This document shows positions 36,742 to 45,967 of a stretch of 64,000 nucleotides of DNA, piece after piece. A program made the position numbers and the translations under genes. The stretch is from Anaerococcus sp. Marseille-P3915 (GTDB taxonomy: Bacteria; Bacillota; Clostridia; Tissierellales; Peptoniphilaceae). The stretch covers positions 629,303 through 693,302 of the forward strand of contig NZ_LT984887.1 in assembly GCF_900258475.1 (NCBI RefSeq), written 5' to 3'. Under the pieces are notes generated by a model. It was given only the letters and a program-made list of their open reading frames with translations, was not told the DNA's origin and ran no database searches. The number at the start of each line of letters is the position of its first letter. Position 1 is the first letter of the stretch.

Positions 36742-37299
36742 TTACCCTCTAGCTTCTATCTCGATTTCTATAGCCTCTTCAACAGCTCTTAGGATATTTT
36801 CATAACCAGTGCACCTACACATATTGCCTGCTAAAAGCTTTCTAAGCTCACTTCTATCATACCTTTGCCCCCTAGCTACTATCTCTGTGGCTGTTATTAT
36901 AAAACCTGGTGTACAAAAACCGCATTGGACTGCAGCTTGGTCGATAAAAGCTTGTTGTATAATTGATATTGAACCATCGCTTGCTACTAGACCTTCTGTA
37001 GTCCAGATATCTTTTCCTTCTGCCCAAATTGCTAAATATAGGCATGAATCGACGCTTTTTCCATCGATTAGGACAGAACAGGCTCCACACTCGCCTACCT
37101 CACAACCTTTCTTAACTGATGTAAGACCAAAGTCATTTCTTAGAAAATCTGTAAGACTAGCTCTAGTATCGACCATCTTATCAACTGGAATGCCATTTAG
37201 GGTACACCTTACTCTTTTATAAGAAGGATCTATATCAGATAGTTCATCTATTCTCGGAGCAAAGGGACCATATTCCCTGCTATGTTTAATTTTCATCAT
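36742..37299 (-). CDS. xdhC: Molybdenum hydroxylase [2Fe-2S] subunit
   Basis: 185 residues. Plant-type ferredoxin cluster ligands are Cys66, Cys71, Cys74 and Cys86 (GCEVGECGACSV); the helical-domain cluster ligands are Cys126, Cys129, Cys161 and Cys163 (QCGFCTPG, MCRCTGY). An N-terminal extension of about 25 residues, unlike the usual small subunits, precedes the fold. The subunit passes electrons from the molybdenum centre to FAD. Last gene of the three-gene operon, overlapping the FAD subunit by 14 bp. The symbol follows the E. coli xdhABC naming of subunits and is not the XdhC-family maturation protein at 27498. Confidence 0.92.
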   Translation of the reverse strand: MMKIKHSREYGPFAPRIDELSDIDPSYKRVRCTLNGIPVDKMVDTRASLTDFLRNDFGLTSVKKGCEVGECGACSVLIDGKSVDSCLYLAIWAEGKDIWTTEGLVASDGSISIIQQAFIDQAAVQCGFCTPGFIITATEIVARGQRYDRSELRKLLAGNMCRCTGYENILRAVEEAIEIEIEARG

Positions 37300-38173
37300 T
37301 TTCTCCTTTGTAAATACTTAGGATAGCTTCTAGGTTTCTTATGCAAATTTCATATAGGATTTGAGTACGAAGAGCCTTGCTTGCTCTCCAAGAATCTCTT
37401 GGCGATAGCTCTTCAAGGGCAAGTTTAGCAAAGGCTTTGATATTTTCTTCTGTTAAGACTTTGCCAACAAACTCTTCTTCTGCCTTATAGGCCCTAACAG
37501 GAATTACTGATGCAACTCCGTAGCAAGCCCTGATTTTTTCTATCTTTAAATCACTATCGAGTTTAACTAGTGTAGCGCAAGAGCTTGTCGCTATATCCAT
37601 GGCATTTCTCATGGCGTATTTAAAATATTTTCCTATACAATTTTCATAATTTTCTTTTGTAAGTGTGAAACTTTTTACAAATTCCTTATCCTTTAAATCA
37701 ACCTTTCCAAGGCCTAGGTAAAACTCTGTAATTGGGACGCACCTATTTTCATCAGCACTTACAATATTTACAAGGGATTCTAGGCAGAATAACATCGGAG
37801 CAGAATCTGCAGAGGGAGCTGCGTTACAAACATTACCCCCAATTGTGGCTGCATTTCTAAGCTGTGGACCACCTGCAGTAAGGACTGCTTCGGCTAGCTC
37901 TGGAAGGTTTTCTTTAATTATAGGATTTTCTGCTATTTCTGTAAAAGTAGCTAGGGCACCTATTTCTATATCTCCCTCATCATCAATGGTTATTTTCTTT
38001 AGGTCATCTATCAAATGAATTGATAGAAGCTTAGGGCTTTCGATTGACCCTTCCCTAAGTTTAACTAGTAGGTCTGTACCACCTGCTATGACTTTAAGGC
38101 CTGGATCTTCTGCTAGTAATTTGCAAGCCTCATCTATAGAGTAGGCTTCTTTTATTTCTCTTATATCGTACAT
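37286..38173 (-). CDS. xdhB: Molybdenum hydroxylase FAD-binding subunit
   Basis: 295 residues of the CO dehydrogenase medium-subunit family. The FAD pyrophosphate site is VIAGGTDLLVKLREG, and the second signature is AATIGGNVCNAAPSADSAPML. The C-terminal domain includes the ALEELSPRDSWRASKALR helix. It takes electrons from the [2Fe-2S] subunit and hands them to NAD or another acceptor. It lies 10 bp downstream of the molybdenum subunit gene. The fused XdhD-like protein at 30344 lacks such a domain, so this subunit might serve both; that is speculation. Confidence 0.93.
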   Translation of the reverse strand: MYDIREIKEAYSIDEACKLLAEDPGLKVIAGGTDLLVKLREGSIESPKLLSIHLIDDLKKITIDDEGDIEIGALATFTEIAENPIIKENLPELAEAVLTAGGPQLRNAATIGGNVCNAAPSADSAPMLFCLESLVNIVSADENRCVPITEFYLGLGKVDLKDKEFVKSFTLTKENYENCIGKYFKYAMRNAMDIATSSCATLVKLDSDLKIEKIRACYGVASVIPVRAYKAEEEFVGKVLTEENIKAFAKLALEELSPRDSWRASKALRTQILYEICIRNLEAILSIYKGENDEN

Positions 38174-38183
38174 CTAATCCTCC

Positions 38184-40478
38184 TTATAAGTCATTATCTA
38201 TTAGTCCATTTTCCTTAAAGAGTGGGAAGAGGACATGTGGGGTCATTGGTATCTTATTTACAGAAATACCAGTCGCATTTAAGACTGCATTTCTTATTGC
38301 AGGGGCTGGAGAACATGTTGGAGGTTCTCCTAAGGACTTGGTATTAAATGGTGAAGTTGGCTCTGGATTTTCTACAAAGTAGACTTCAAATTCTGGTGTA
38401 TCTGCAATCGTACCTAACTTATAGTCAAGGAGGTTGTCATTTAAAATCCTACCCTTGTCATTGTATTTCATCTCTTCAGTTAGGGCATAACCTACTGCCA
38501 TACTCATGCCTCCGTGGGCTTGAGCCTCTGCTAGCTGTGGATTTATAATCTTACCAGCATCATGAATATTTATAAGCTTAAGAACTTCAACTTTGGCAAG
38601 GTTTATATCAACCTTGACTTCAGCAAAACTTGCCCCAAAGGAATAAGCGTTAGTCCTTACTGTGTGGGTTGTTTCTGCTGTTATGTGTTGGTTTTCAGTC
38701 TTTAGGGTGTAAAGGGCTTCTGTAGCAAGTTCTTCCATTGTCAGAAGAATCCTACCATCTTCTTTTCTAACTATATTTGAATTTACGATATCTAGGTTAT
38801 TTGGGGTTATCCTTGTCTGTAGATAAGCCTGGTCTAAGATTTTTGCCTTAAGCTCTTTGGCAGTTTTTGTTATGGAAAAACTTGCCATATAGGTTTGACG
38901 AGATGCGTAGGCACCTAAACCAAATGGGGATATATCTGTATCTTGGGTTGAGATTATATGAATATCTTCTATTTTCATTCCAAGACAGTCAGCTGCCATC
39001 TGAGTGAAGGTTGTATCAGCACCTTGGCCAATTTCTGTTTCAGGCAATTGCATCTGAACAGACCCATCTTCATTTACAATCATCCTACAAGAAGAAGATT
39101 CTAGTGATATTGGGAAAACACCTGTATTGTACCAATAAACAGCACATCCTACCCCATACCTGATATTGCCGGTTTGGTTTTTGTATTTTTCCTTCTTGCC
39201 ATAATAATCCATAGCTTCAGCACCTTTATTTAGACAATCTCTGAAGGAATCATAATAATTTTCATTGTGTGAAAATGGATCGACATAGCCCTTTGGCATT
39301 ACATTTCTAAGTCTTAATTCAAGCGGATCCATGCCAAGAGCCTTGGCTATATCGTCTTGATGGGATTCATAGGCAAACATAGCCTGAGGAATGCCGTAGC
39401 CTCTCATAGCACCACCTGTTGGTAGATTTGTATAAACCGAGTAAGCATCGCCCTTGATATTTTCACAAGGATATAGCTGATGGAAACAGTTAAGCCCCTT
39501 GGCTGCTATGGAATGGCCGTGGGAAGCATAGCCTCCACCATTAGAGTAGGTTTCAACTCGTCTTGCAACATAATCACCATTTTTTCTAACATAAGATTCG
39601 AGGTGGATTTTCATGGCATGCCTTGTCCTAGTTGAAACGAATGTTTCTTCTCTAGTTGGAAGAAGCTTTACAGGATGACCGCCTACTTGGGTTGTTAGGA
39701 AGGCACAAAGTGGCTCATAAAGCGCATCTTGTTTATTTCCAAAGCCTCCCCCTATGTATGGTTTTATAACCCTGACCTTGCCCCAGCCTATGCCTAAAGC
39801 TTGGCCTATTACTCTTCTAATTATGTGTGGGATTTGAGTGGAAGCTACAACTACAATTTTGCCTGCCTCTTCGTAGGCATAAACATCTGGGTTTTCCAAA
39901 TGTGAATGGGAAATTATTGGAGTTTCATAGTCCCCTACTATCTTAATTAGTCCTTCTTCCCTTATTGCTTCTTCGAAATTACCTCTGTTATTTGTGGTAT
40001 GCTTTAGGATATTGTTAGGACATTCGTCATGAATTGGGACTTTGACATCTTTTATAGATTCTTTTGGGTCAAAATTCGCAGGATATTCTTCATACTCAAC
40101 CTTAATCTTTTTTAAGGCTCTTTTACAGGCTATCTCATCACGACCAATAACTACAGCTATGTCATCTCCGTAAAATCTTACATGTTCATTTAAGAGATGT
40201 CTATCTGCCACATCTTGACGTTCCATTTCTGTAGACCAAGGGTGGCCTGCTGTTGGAAACTGGATTTTTGGCACATCAAAGCAAGTTACAATCTTTACAA
40301 CTCCTGCGACCTTCATAGCCTCGCTAGTATCAATATTTAAAACTCTACCATGGGCAATATTTGAATGGAGGATTTTGGCGGTGTATGCATCTTTTGGGAT
40401 AAGATCTTCTGTAAATTTGGCTCTACCTGTGACCTTATCAAAAGCATCTACCCTTTTGATTTTTTTACCTACGTACAT
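38184..40478 (-). CDS. xdhA: Molybdenum hydroxylase large (molybdopterin-binding) subunit
   Basis: 764 residues. The start VGKKIKRVDAFDKVTGRAKFTEDL is the family entry block. Cofactor contacts are in YIGGGFGNKQDALYEPLCAFL, GGAMRGYGIPQAMFA and ETEIGQGADTTFTQMAAD; the catalytic Glu is in TKSLGEPPTCSPAPAI near the C-terminus. With the FAD and FeS subunits it forms a xanthine dehydrogenase-like complex in the cytosol. Substrate (xanthine, hypoxanthine or a related purine) is inferred from the neighbouring purine permease and ssnA. It is the first gene of its operon, separated from the permease by a terminator, with a -10 and an operator-like half site upstream (40518-40547). Confidence 0.92.
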   Translation of the reverse strand: MYVGKKIKRVDAFDKVTGRAKFTEDLIPKDAYTAKILHSNIAHGRVLNIDTSEAMKVAGVVKIVTCFDVPKIQFPTAGHPWSTEMERQDVADRHLLNEHVRFYGDDIAVVIGRDEIACKRALKKIKVEYEEYPANFDPKESIKDVKVPIHDECPNNILKHTTNNRGNFEEAIREEGLIKIVGDYETPIISHSHLENPDVYAYEEAGKIVVVASTQIPHIIRRVIGQALGIGWGKVRVIKPYIGGGFGNKQDALYEPLCAFLTTQVGGHPVKLLPTREETFVSTRTRHAMKIHLESYVRKNGDYVARRVETYSNGGGYASHGHSIAAKGLNCFHQLYPCENIKGDAYSVYTNLPTGGAMRGYGIPQAMFAYESHQDDIAKALGMDPLELRLRNVMPKGYVDPFSHNENYYDSFRDCLNKGAEAMDYYGKKEKYKNQTGNIRYGVGCAVYWYNTGVFPISLESSSCRMIVNEDGSVQMQLPETEIGQGADTTFTQMAADCLGMKIEDIHIISTQDTDISPFGLGAYASRQTYMASFSITKTAKELKAKILDQAYLQTRITPNNLDIVNSNIVRKEDGRILLTMEELATEALYTLKTENQHITAETTHTVRTNAYSFGASFAEVKVDINLAKVEVLKLINIHDAGKIINPQLAEAQAHGGMSMAVGYALTEEMKYNDKGRILNDNLLDYKLGTIADTPEFEVYFVENPEPTSPFNTKSLGEPPTCSPAPAIRNAVLNATGISVNKIPMTPHVLFPLFKENGLIDNDL

Positions 40479-40517
40479 TATGTTTCCTTTCTTTAATTAA
40501 ATGGCTCTTATTAGTAT

Positions 40518-40534
40518 AAATATATCACATTTTC
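40518..40534 (-). promoter_or_regulatory. Operator-like half site before xdhA (site 3, weak)
   Basis: On the minus strand the sequence reads GAAAATGTGATATATTT, sharing the 11-base core ATGTGATATAT with the site before ygeX but not the outer arms. It follows a TATAAT (minus strand, 40547-40542) so closely that it would cover the transcription start. In AT-rich DNA a chance match is possible. Confidence 0.35.
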
Positions 40535-40572
40535 ATAAAAAATTATAGTATTTTTTAATTTTCCAAAAGAAT

Positions 40573-40600
40573 AACCCTCCAATTCTAAAACTGAAGGGTT
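40573..40600 (-). terminator. Terminator of the NCS2 permease gene
   Basis: AACCCT / AGGGTT arms with an extended imperfect stem and T-rich tail (ATTCTTTT on the minus strand) directly after the permease stop codon. Confidence 0.7.
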
Positions 40601-40607
40601 AAACAAT

Positions 40608-41987
40608 TTATTCTTTATCCATCATTTCTCTTTCACGAGCTTCTTCTGCTATTGTCTTCTTTGGTAAGATTATATTTAAGAAGAAGACTATTAGAGTTGA
40701 CATTACTACTGGTGAAGATATAAATATCATCCTGAACCATTGTGGGAATTGCTCTAGGGCTACTGGGTTAACTTGGGTGATACCCATACCAAGAGCTATG
40801 GCAAGACCTGTTATGGTCACATTTCTAACACTCATTTCATCAGATGTGATTAACTTCATACCACTCATTGTGATTTGAGCAAATACTGTTACTGTAGCAC
40901 CACCTATTACCGCTTGTGGAACAGAAAGCATTAGGGCACCAAATTTAGGAATAAATCCTGCTATAAGGATCATGATAGCTGTAAGTCTAAGAACTGCTCT
41001 TGATACTACCTTTGTAAGTGATACTATACCTACGTTTTGTGAATAAGAAGCTGTAGGAAGACCACCGAAGAAGGCAGATACCATATTTGTAAGACCGTAG
41101 GCCTTGATTCCTCCTTCAAGCTCTTTTTCTGTTGGTTGTCTATCAAGTCCACCTGTTGTTGTAGATGAGAAGTCTCCTACCGCTTGGATAGAGTTTACAA
41201 CAAACATTACACCCATAGTTATGCAAGCATCTAGGTGGAAGTCTAGGCTAAAAGGCATCACTTTTGGAACTGTAAACCAAGCTGCATCTGCAAGCTTAGA
41301 AAAGTCAACTATGTTGAAAAATAGAGATGCAATATAGCCTGCAACAATACCAATAAGGATAGCTGATAATTTTACAAGACCCTTACCAAACATATTACAA
41401 ATTAGAACAACAGCAAGGGTTATAAGGGCTACAATCCAATAAACCATAGCACCTTGGTTAGGGTTTCCATTTCCTCCTGCCATATAGTTAAGGGCTACTG
41501 AGTAAAGGGAAAGACCTATAGTAAGAACTACAGTACCTGAGACCATTGGTGGGAAGTATTTGTAAAGTCTTTTGATATTCATTCCCACAAGGAAGGCTAT
41601 AACGCCACCTACAATTTGTGAGGCAAAGACTGCTCCAATTCCATACTTGACAGCAACAGAGTTAATTACTGGGATATAAGCAAAAGATACACCCATTATC
41701 ATTGGAAGTCTAGATCCAAGACCTAGTTTTATAATTGGATATAGCTGAAGGAAGGTGGCAAGGGCTGCTACAAACATTCCTGCTTGGATTAGATAAATTG
41801 ACTGAGCCGCAGTAAGGGCGTGGTCAGTATTAGCCAAAGTATTTGTTAAAACGATTGCTGGAAGTGTATTACCCACAATCATCGCTAGCAAATGCTGAAG
41901 GGCTATAGGAAAAGATTTCTTTAAATCAGGCTTACCATCTATATCAAATAAAGATTTTGATACGGGGCCAGTTGTATTTTTTCGCAT
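40608..41987 (-). CDS. NCS2 nucleobase:cation symporter (xanthine/uracil permease family)
   Basis: 459 residues with about 12-14 membrane segments. The NAT signature appears as SYSQNVGIVSLTKVVSR, and the substrate-binding TM8 region as STTTGGLDRQPTEKELEGGIKAYG. Members take up xanthine, uric acid or uracil with a cation. The location between ssnA (23 bp upstream) and the xanthine dehydrogenase operon points to xanthine, urate or a related purine as substrate. Last gene of the ygfK-ssnA-permease unit, ending in a terminator. N- and C-termini are charged and cytosolic. Confidence 0.92.
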   Translation of the reverse strand: MRKNTTGPVSKSLFDIDGKPDLKKSFPIALQHLLAMIVGNTLPAIVLTNTLANTDHALTAAQSIYLIQAGMFVAALATFLQLYPIIKLGLGSRLPMIMGVSFAYIPVINSVAVKYGIGAVFASQIVGGVIAFLVGMNIKRLYKYFPPMVSGTVVLTIGLSLYSVALNYMAGGNGNPNQGAMVYWIVALITLAVVLICNMFGKGLVKLSAILIGIVAGYIASLFFNIVDFSKLADAAWFTVPKVMPFSLDFHLDACITMGVMFVVNSIQAVGDFSSTTTGGLDRQPTEKELEGGIKAYGLTNMVSAFFGGLPTASYSQNVGIVSLTKVVSRAVLRLTAIMILIAGFIPKFGALMLSVPQAVIGGATVTVFAQITMSGMKLITSDEMSVRNVTITGLAIALGMGITQVNPVALEQFPQWFRMIFISSPVVMSTLIVFFLNIILPKKTIAEEAREREMMDKE

Positions 41988-42010
41988 AATTTCTCCTTGT
42001 TTATTTTTGC

Positions 42011-43330
42011 CTAGAGCTTAGGCCATATTTCTTTTGCTCTTTGTCTTGATTTTTCGTGTATTTCTTTTTGATCGATAGTTTTTATTTCCCTATCTTTCAT
42101 TACGATTTGTCCATTTATGATTGAATCTGTTACTAGTCCACCATTTAAGCCAAATATGGCGTGACCCATCCAATTGTTTTCATTTAGAGGAGTCATTGGG
42201 TCATAATCTAAGGCTATTATATCAGCGTATGCTCCTTCTTTTATCCTTCCTACAGGATTTTTTAAGAACCTATCCATTATTTTTGGATTGTTCTCAAATT
42301 GTAATTTGATTGCTTCTCCAAAGCCCTTGGTTGGGTCATGACTTTCATGAGTTAGCAAGACTTTTGCAACCCTCATTGATTCAAACATGTCATTGGTGTA
42401 GGCGTCTGTTCCTAGGCCTAAGAGGATATTTTTCTCTAACATCCTTAGGACTGGAGGAGCACCTACCGCATTATTCATATTGCTTTGTGGGTTAAAGACT
42501 GCCATGGCATCTCTTGCCTTTAGGATATCCATCTCTCTTTCATTTATATGGACATTGTGAATGGATAGGGTATTTGGCCTAAATATTTCATAAGCATCTA
42601 GCCTATCTACCACTCTTTTGCCAGACATCTTAAAAGTTTCCCACTCATCTTCGATTCCTTCTGCTATATGGACATGGTAACCATTGTCAAAGCCTTCCAT
42701 AGCTTTCTGGCATTTAGCTAAAGAGTCATCAGAGAGGGTAAATGATGCATGTAGGCCAAATAAGGCATTTAGCATATCATCGTGTTTTTCTGCTTCCTTT
42801 ATCCAATTTATATTTTCAGCTATTCCCAAATCTCTCTTATCTAGACCATCCCTATCTGATACCTCATAGCAAAGGCTCGCTCTTATTCCAAGCTCTTTAG
42901 CAGCATCTGCCATGGTAAAGAGGGAGCCTTCTATTGAGTTAGGTCCTGAGTGGTGATCTATTATTGTAGTTACCCCATTATGGATTGATTCCATAAAGGT
43001 TGTAAGAGCATTTAGCCTAACATCTTCTAGGGTAAGTTTCTTATCTAGAGCCCACCATAGATTTTCTAAGACGTGGAAGAAATTATCTGTTGGGTTTGAA
43101 ACGCTCATTCCCCTAGCATAGGCTGAATAGCAATGAGAATGGGCACAAATAAGCCCTGGCATTACAAGCTTATCTGAAAAATCTACTATCTCTTGATTAG
43201 AATTTTCTTTTTTTATTTTTTCAAAATCACCAATTTCTTTTATGATTTTTCCTTCAATGAGGATTGCTGAATCTTCATAGAAATTATTTGCCTCATCGTT
43301 GGTGATTATTGTCTTTGCCTTTATTATCAT
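42011..43330 (-). CDS. ssnA: Putative aminohydrolase SsnA
   Basis: 439 residues of the metal-dependent amidohydrolase family: N-terminal beta domain, then MPGLICAHSHCYSAYARGMS with the His-x-His metal site, HVHIAEGIEDEWE, SIHNVHINEREM and the metal Asp in GLGTDAYTNDM. Related enzymes deaminate guanine or open heterocycles. SsnA is always paired with ygfK in selenium-linked purine clusters; here it is 9 bp after ygfK. A role in hydrolysing a purine-derived ring intermediate is inferred from that pairing and from studies of uric acid degradation clusters. The start has AAGGAG. Confidence 0.92.
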   Translation of the reverse strand: MIIKAKTIITNDEANNFYEDSAILIEGKIIKEIGDFEKIKKENSNQEIVDFSDKLVMPGLICAHSHCYSAYARGMSVSNPTDNFFHVLENLWWALDKKLTLEDVRLNALTTFMESIHNGVTTIIDHHSGPNSIEGSLFTMADAAKELGIRASLCYEVSDRDGLDKRDLGIAENINWIKEAEKHDDMLNALFGLHASFTLSDDSLAKCQKAMEGFDNGYHVHIAEGIEDEWETFKMSGKRVVDRLDAYEIFRPNTLSIHNVHINEREMDILKARDAMAVFNPQSNMNNAVGAPPVLRMLEKNILLGLGTDAYTNDMFESMRVAKVLLTHESHDPTKGFGEAIKLQFENNPKIMDRFLKNPVGRIKEGAYADIIALDYDPMTPLNENNWMGHAIFGLNGGLVTDSIINGQIVMKDREIKTIDQKEIHEKSRQRAKEIWPKL

Positions 43331-43339
43331 TGTTTCTCC

Positions 43340-45904
43340 TTATAGGTAGTAAGAATACCTAGCCTCTAGGGCTTTTATTATTTTGACAAAAGTCTCATCG
43401 ATTCTTGGATCATCGATTTTTGCTTCTATTACATTTTTATTTGCAAGCCTTATCAAATACTTATCGTCAGAGATTTTAAGGATTCCTATTTGTTCTGACA
43501 TATCAAAATCCATTTTTTCTTTAAAGACTGTGAACTTATCCTTGTAAGGGGCTCCCTTGTGTGGGCAGAAGCTTTCGCAGTTGCCGCACTCATTGCAAAG
43601 ACCATCTAAGTGAATTGTTTGTCTTTTATTTTTAAAGCCGTCTACAAAGATTGCAACATTTGCCCTATTTGGACAAACTTCTGTACATATTTCACAAATA
43701 TTATCGCATGATAGGCATCTAGCTGCATCTTTTTCTTTTGGAAGCTCTAAATAGCCACGCCTTTTTATTATTTGATCAAGTGGTTTTTCATAAGAAACTT
43801 CTATAAAATCATTTTCAAGATTTTCTTTTTTGAGTATATCCTTGGCAATTATTTTGGCGTCTGCTATTGCATTTACAATTGATTTTCTTCCCTTGGTTAT
43901 GTCTCCTGCAAAGTAGACATTTTCTATATTTGATTCTTTAGTATCGAGTAGATTTATTTTCTTATCAATGCTTACGCCTTGATCTTTGAGATTATCAATA
44001 TTAGACTTTGAACCTGTTGCTATTATTAGATACTTATATTCTTCTTTTAATTTGCTAATATCTATTGCTTGGTCGTTATTTAATTCGTAAGCTACTCCGA
44101 CTTTTTCAAGAAGTCTTATATCTTTTTCTATGACTTCTTCACTTACTAGTTCATTGGCATAGCCATAAAGCTTGTCTGATTTTTCTAAGACCTTAGCTTC
44201 AAGGCCATTTCTTCTAAGAAAGATTCCTACTGCTAGGCCTGCAGGACCTCCACCTATTATAATTGCCTTATTTTCAGTCTTTATAGGGCTTGATGTAAGA
44301 TTATCTATATATGTGTCATAGTAAGCATCTACGACTTCTTTTTTGACTTCTCTTATATTTATTCCTGCCTCGTAGTCAACCCTAGTGCAGGCTTTCTTAC
44401 AAAATTCATAGCAAGTTGTTGCTAGTATAGAAGGAGCTGTATTATCAATTGCAATTGTCTCCATTGCTTTTTTATAATCTCCAAGCTCTGCATATTGAAG
44501 GTAGGCTGAAACTTGTTGACCTAAAGGACAACCATCTTCCTTACAAGGTGCTAAGTAACAATCAACTAAAGGAAGATCACTTTGCCAATTTCTTGCTCTT
44601 AGTCTTTGCTTTGGATTTTTCTTATAAAGGTCGATTGAATCAAGCTTATCAACTAAGCCTTTTAGCTTCTTATTATCTATTCCTTGGTAGTCCCTACCCA
44701 AAAGCTCTTCAGTTTCCTCAGCTAATTCTTTTAGTCTATAATAACCACCTGGTTTTAGAAGTGTAGTTGATACTGTGATAGGTTGGTTAAAAATTTCAAA
44801 TATTTCTTTTATATTAAGTCCATCGGCACCACCACAATAGCTCATTGGAAGCTTACCATCAAAGGCCTTTGATAATTTATAGGCTGCTGAAATTGTTAGA
44901 GGAAGTAGGGCCCTACCAGACATGTACATATCATCACTTGGTAGTTCTCCTCTTTTTTGGATAACTGGGAAAGTATTTGATAATTTGCAACCAAAGACTA
45001 AATTATTATCTTTGCCTAATTCTAATAATCTTGTAAATATCTCTATAGATTCATCAAAGCCTAGGTCATGATCAAACTGGGCCTTATCAAAGTCTATGTA
45101 TTTATATCCTAGTTTATTTAAAATTTCTCTTGCATAGTCGTATCCAACAAGGGTTGGATTGCACTTAACAAAGGTATTTAGGCCCTTATCCTTTATCAAA
45201 TAGGCAGCTATTTCTTCTATCTCACCTGCTGGTGTACCATGCATGGTTGATAAAGTCATAGAATTACAAACCTTACCATCTATTGCTTCTATATCTTCTA
45301 GATTAACGTTTTCAAATTTATCGATATTTTCCTTCAAATATGCAATAGAATCCTTAAAAACTCCAGTTTCACTTGCATCCATCAAGGAATTTATAAAATT
45401 ATCTACCTTAGGAGATTTAATTCCCTCAAGGTTGTAGCCAACAGACATGTTTAGAACAAAATCTTTTTTATCTGCTATGCCAAATTCTTTGGCAAGGACT
45501 CTTATGGCAATTTCTGCCTTTATGTATTCAGCTGCTGCATCTTCTATCTTAAGCTCTGTAGACCATTCGCAGTTGTAGGCCTCATCTTCTGAATTTATAC
45601 ATGGCTTTGGAATGGCTGCCATGAGCTCTTCCCCATCCATTATCTGACAAGTCTTAAGCTCCATATACCTACCACCTGCAAGATATGATGCTATCAAGTT
45701 TTGGGCAAGCTGAGTGTGAGGACCTGCTGCAGGACCAACAGCCGAACCAAGTTCATCACCAAAAACAGTTTTTAGGCTTTTTCCGCTTGTATTTTTATAA
45801 AATTTTTCTTTAGATATAGAAAATACGCTTTCCTCATTTATATATTCTTCCAAGGCCCATTCTATAAGCTTGGGAAATTCTATCAATCTCATGTATTCAC
45901 TCAT
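43340..45904 (-). CDS. ygfK: Putative selenate reductase-like flavoprotein YgfK
   Basis: 854 residues. The N-terminal half (about 1-430) is a dihydropyrimidine/dihydroorotate dehydrogenase-like barrel region (KCNPTLVGYDYAREIL, CGGADGLN). The middle is a GltD-like FAD/NAD(P) domain with CYLAPCKEDGCPLGQ, CYEFCKKAC and AIIIGGGPAGLAVGIFLRRNG. The C-terminus has ferredoxin-type cysteine clusters CLSCDNICEICTEVCPN and CNECGNCESFCPHKG. It is therefore a multi-centre electron-transfer reductase. The old name selenate reductase rests on E. coli phenotype work; in purine clusters it is thought to take part in ring reduction. It opens the ygfK-ssnA-permease unit, downstream of a terminator after the carbamate kinase gene. 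Confidence 0.92.
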   Translation of the reverse strand: MSEYMRLIEFPKLIEWALEEYINEESVFSISKEKFYKNTSGKSLKTVFGDELGSAVGPAAGPHTQLAQNLIASYLAGGRYMELKTCQIMDGEELMAAIPKPCINSEDEAYNCEWSTELKIEDAAAEYIKAEIAIRVLAKEFGIADKKDFVLNMSVGYNLEGIKSPKVDNFINSLMDASETGVFKDSIAYLKENIDKFENVNLEDIEAIDGKVCNSMTLSTMHGTPAGEIEEIAAYLIKDKGLNTFVKCNPTLVGYDYAREILNKLGYKYIDFDKAQFDHDLGFDESIEIFTRLLELGKDNNLVFGCKLSNTFPVIQKRGELPSDDMYMSGRALLPLTISAAYKLSKAFDGKLPMSYCGGADGLNIKEIFEIFNQPITVSTTLLKPGGYYRLKELAEETEELLGRDYQGIDNKKLKGLVDKLDSIDLYKKNPKQRLRARNWQSDLPLVDCYLAPCKEDGCPLGQQVSAYLQYAELGDYKKAMETIAIDNTAPSILATTCYEFCKKACTRVDYEAGINIREVKKEVVDAYYDTYIDNLTSSPIKTENKAIIIGGGPAGLAVGIFLRRNGLEAKVLEKSDKLYGYANELVSEEVIEKDIRLLEKVGVAYELNNDQAIDISKLKEEYKYLIIATGSKSNIDNLKDQGVSIDKKINLLDTKESNIENVYFAGDITKGRKSIVNAIADAKIIAKDILKKENLENDFIEVSYEKPLDQIIKRRGYLELPKEKDAARCLSCDNICEICTEVCPNRANVAIFVDGFKNKRQTIHLDGLCNECGNCESFCPHKGAPYKDKFTVFKEKMDFDMSEQIGILKISDDKYLIRLANKNVIEAKIDDPRIDETFVKIIKALEARYSYYL

Positions 45905-45927
45905 ACTTACTTCCTTCCTAAAGAAAT

Positions 45928-45961
45928 AACCCCATACAATTGTTTGAAATTATATGGGGTT
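45928..45961 (-). terminator. Terminator between carbamate kinase and ygfK
   Basis: Nine-base arms AACCCCATA / TATGGGGTT directly after the carbamate kinase stop on the minus strand, then ATTTCTTT. No clear promoter is left in the 63-bp gap, so ygfK may rely partly on read-through. Confidence 0.8.
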
Positions 45962-45967
45962 TTCTCC

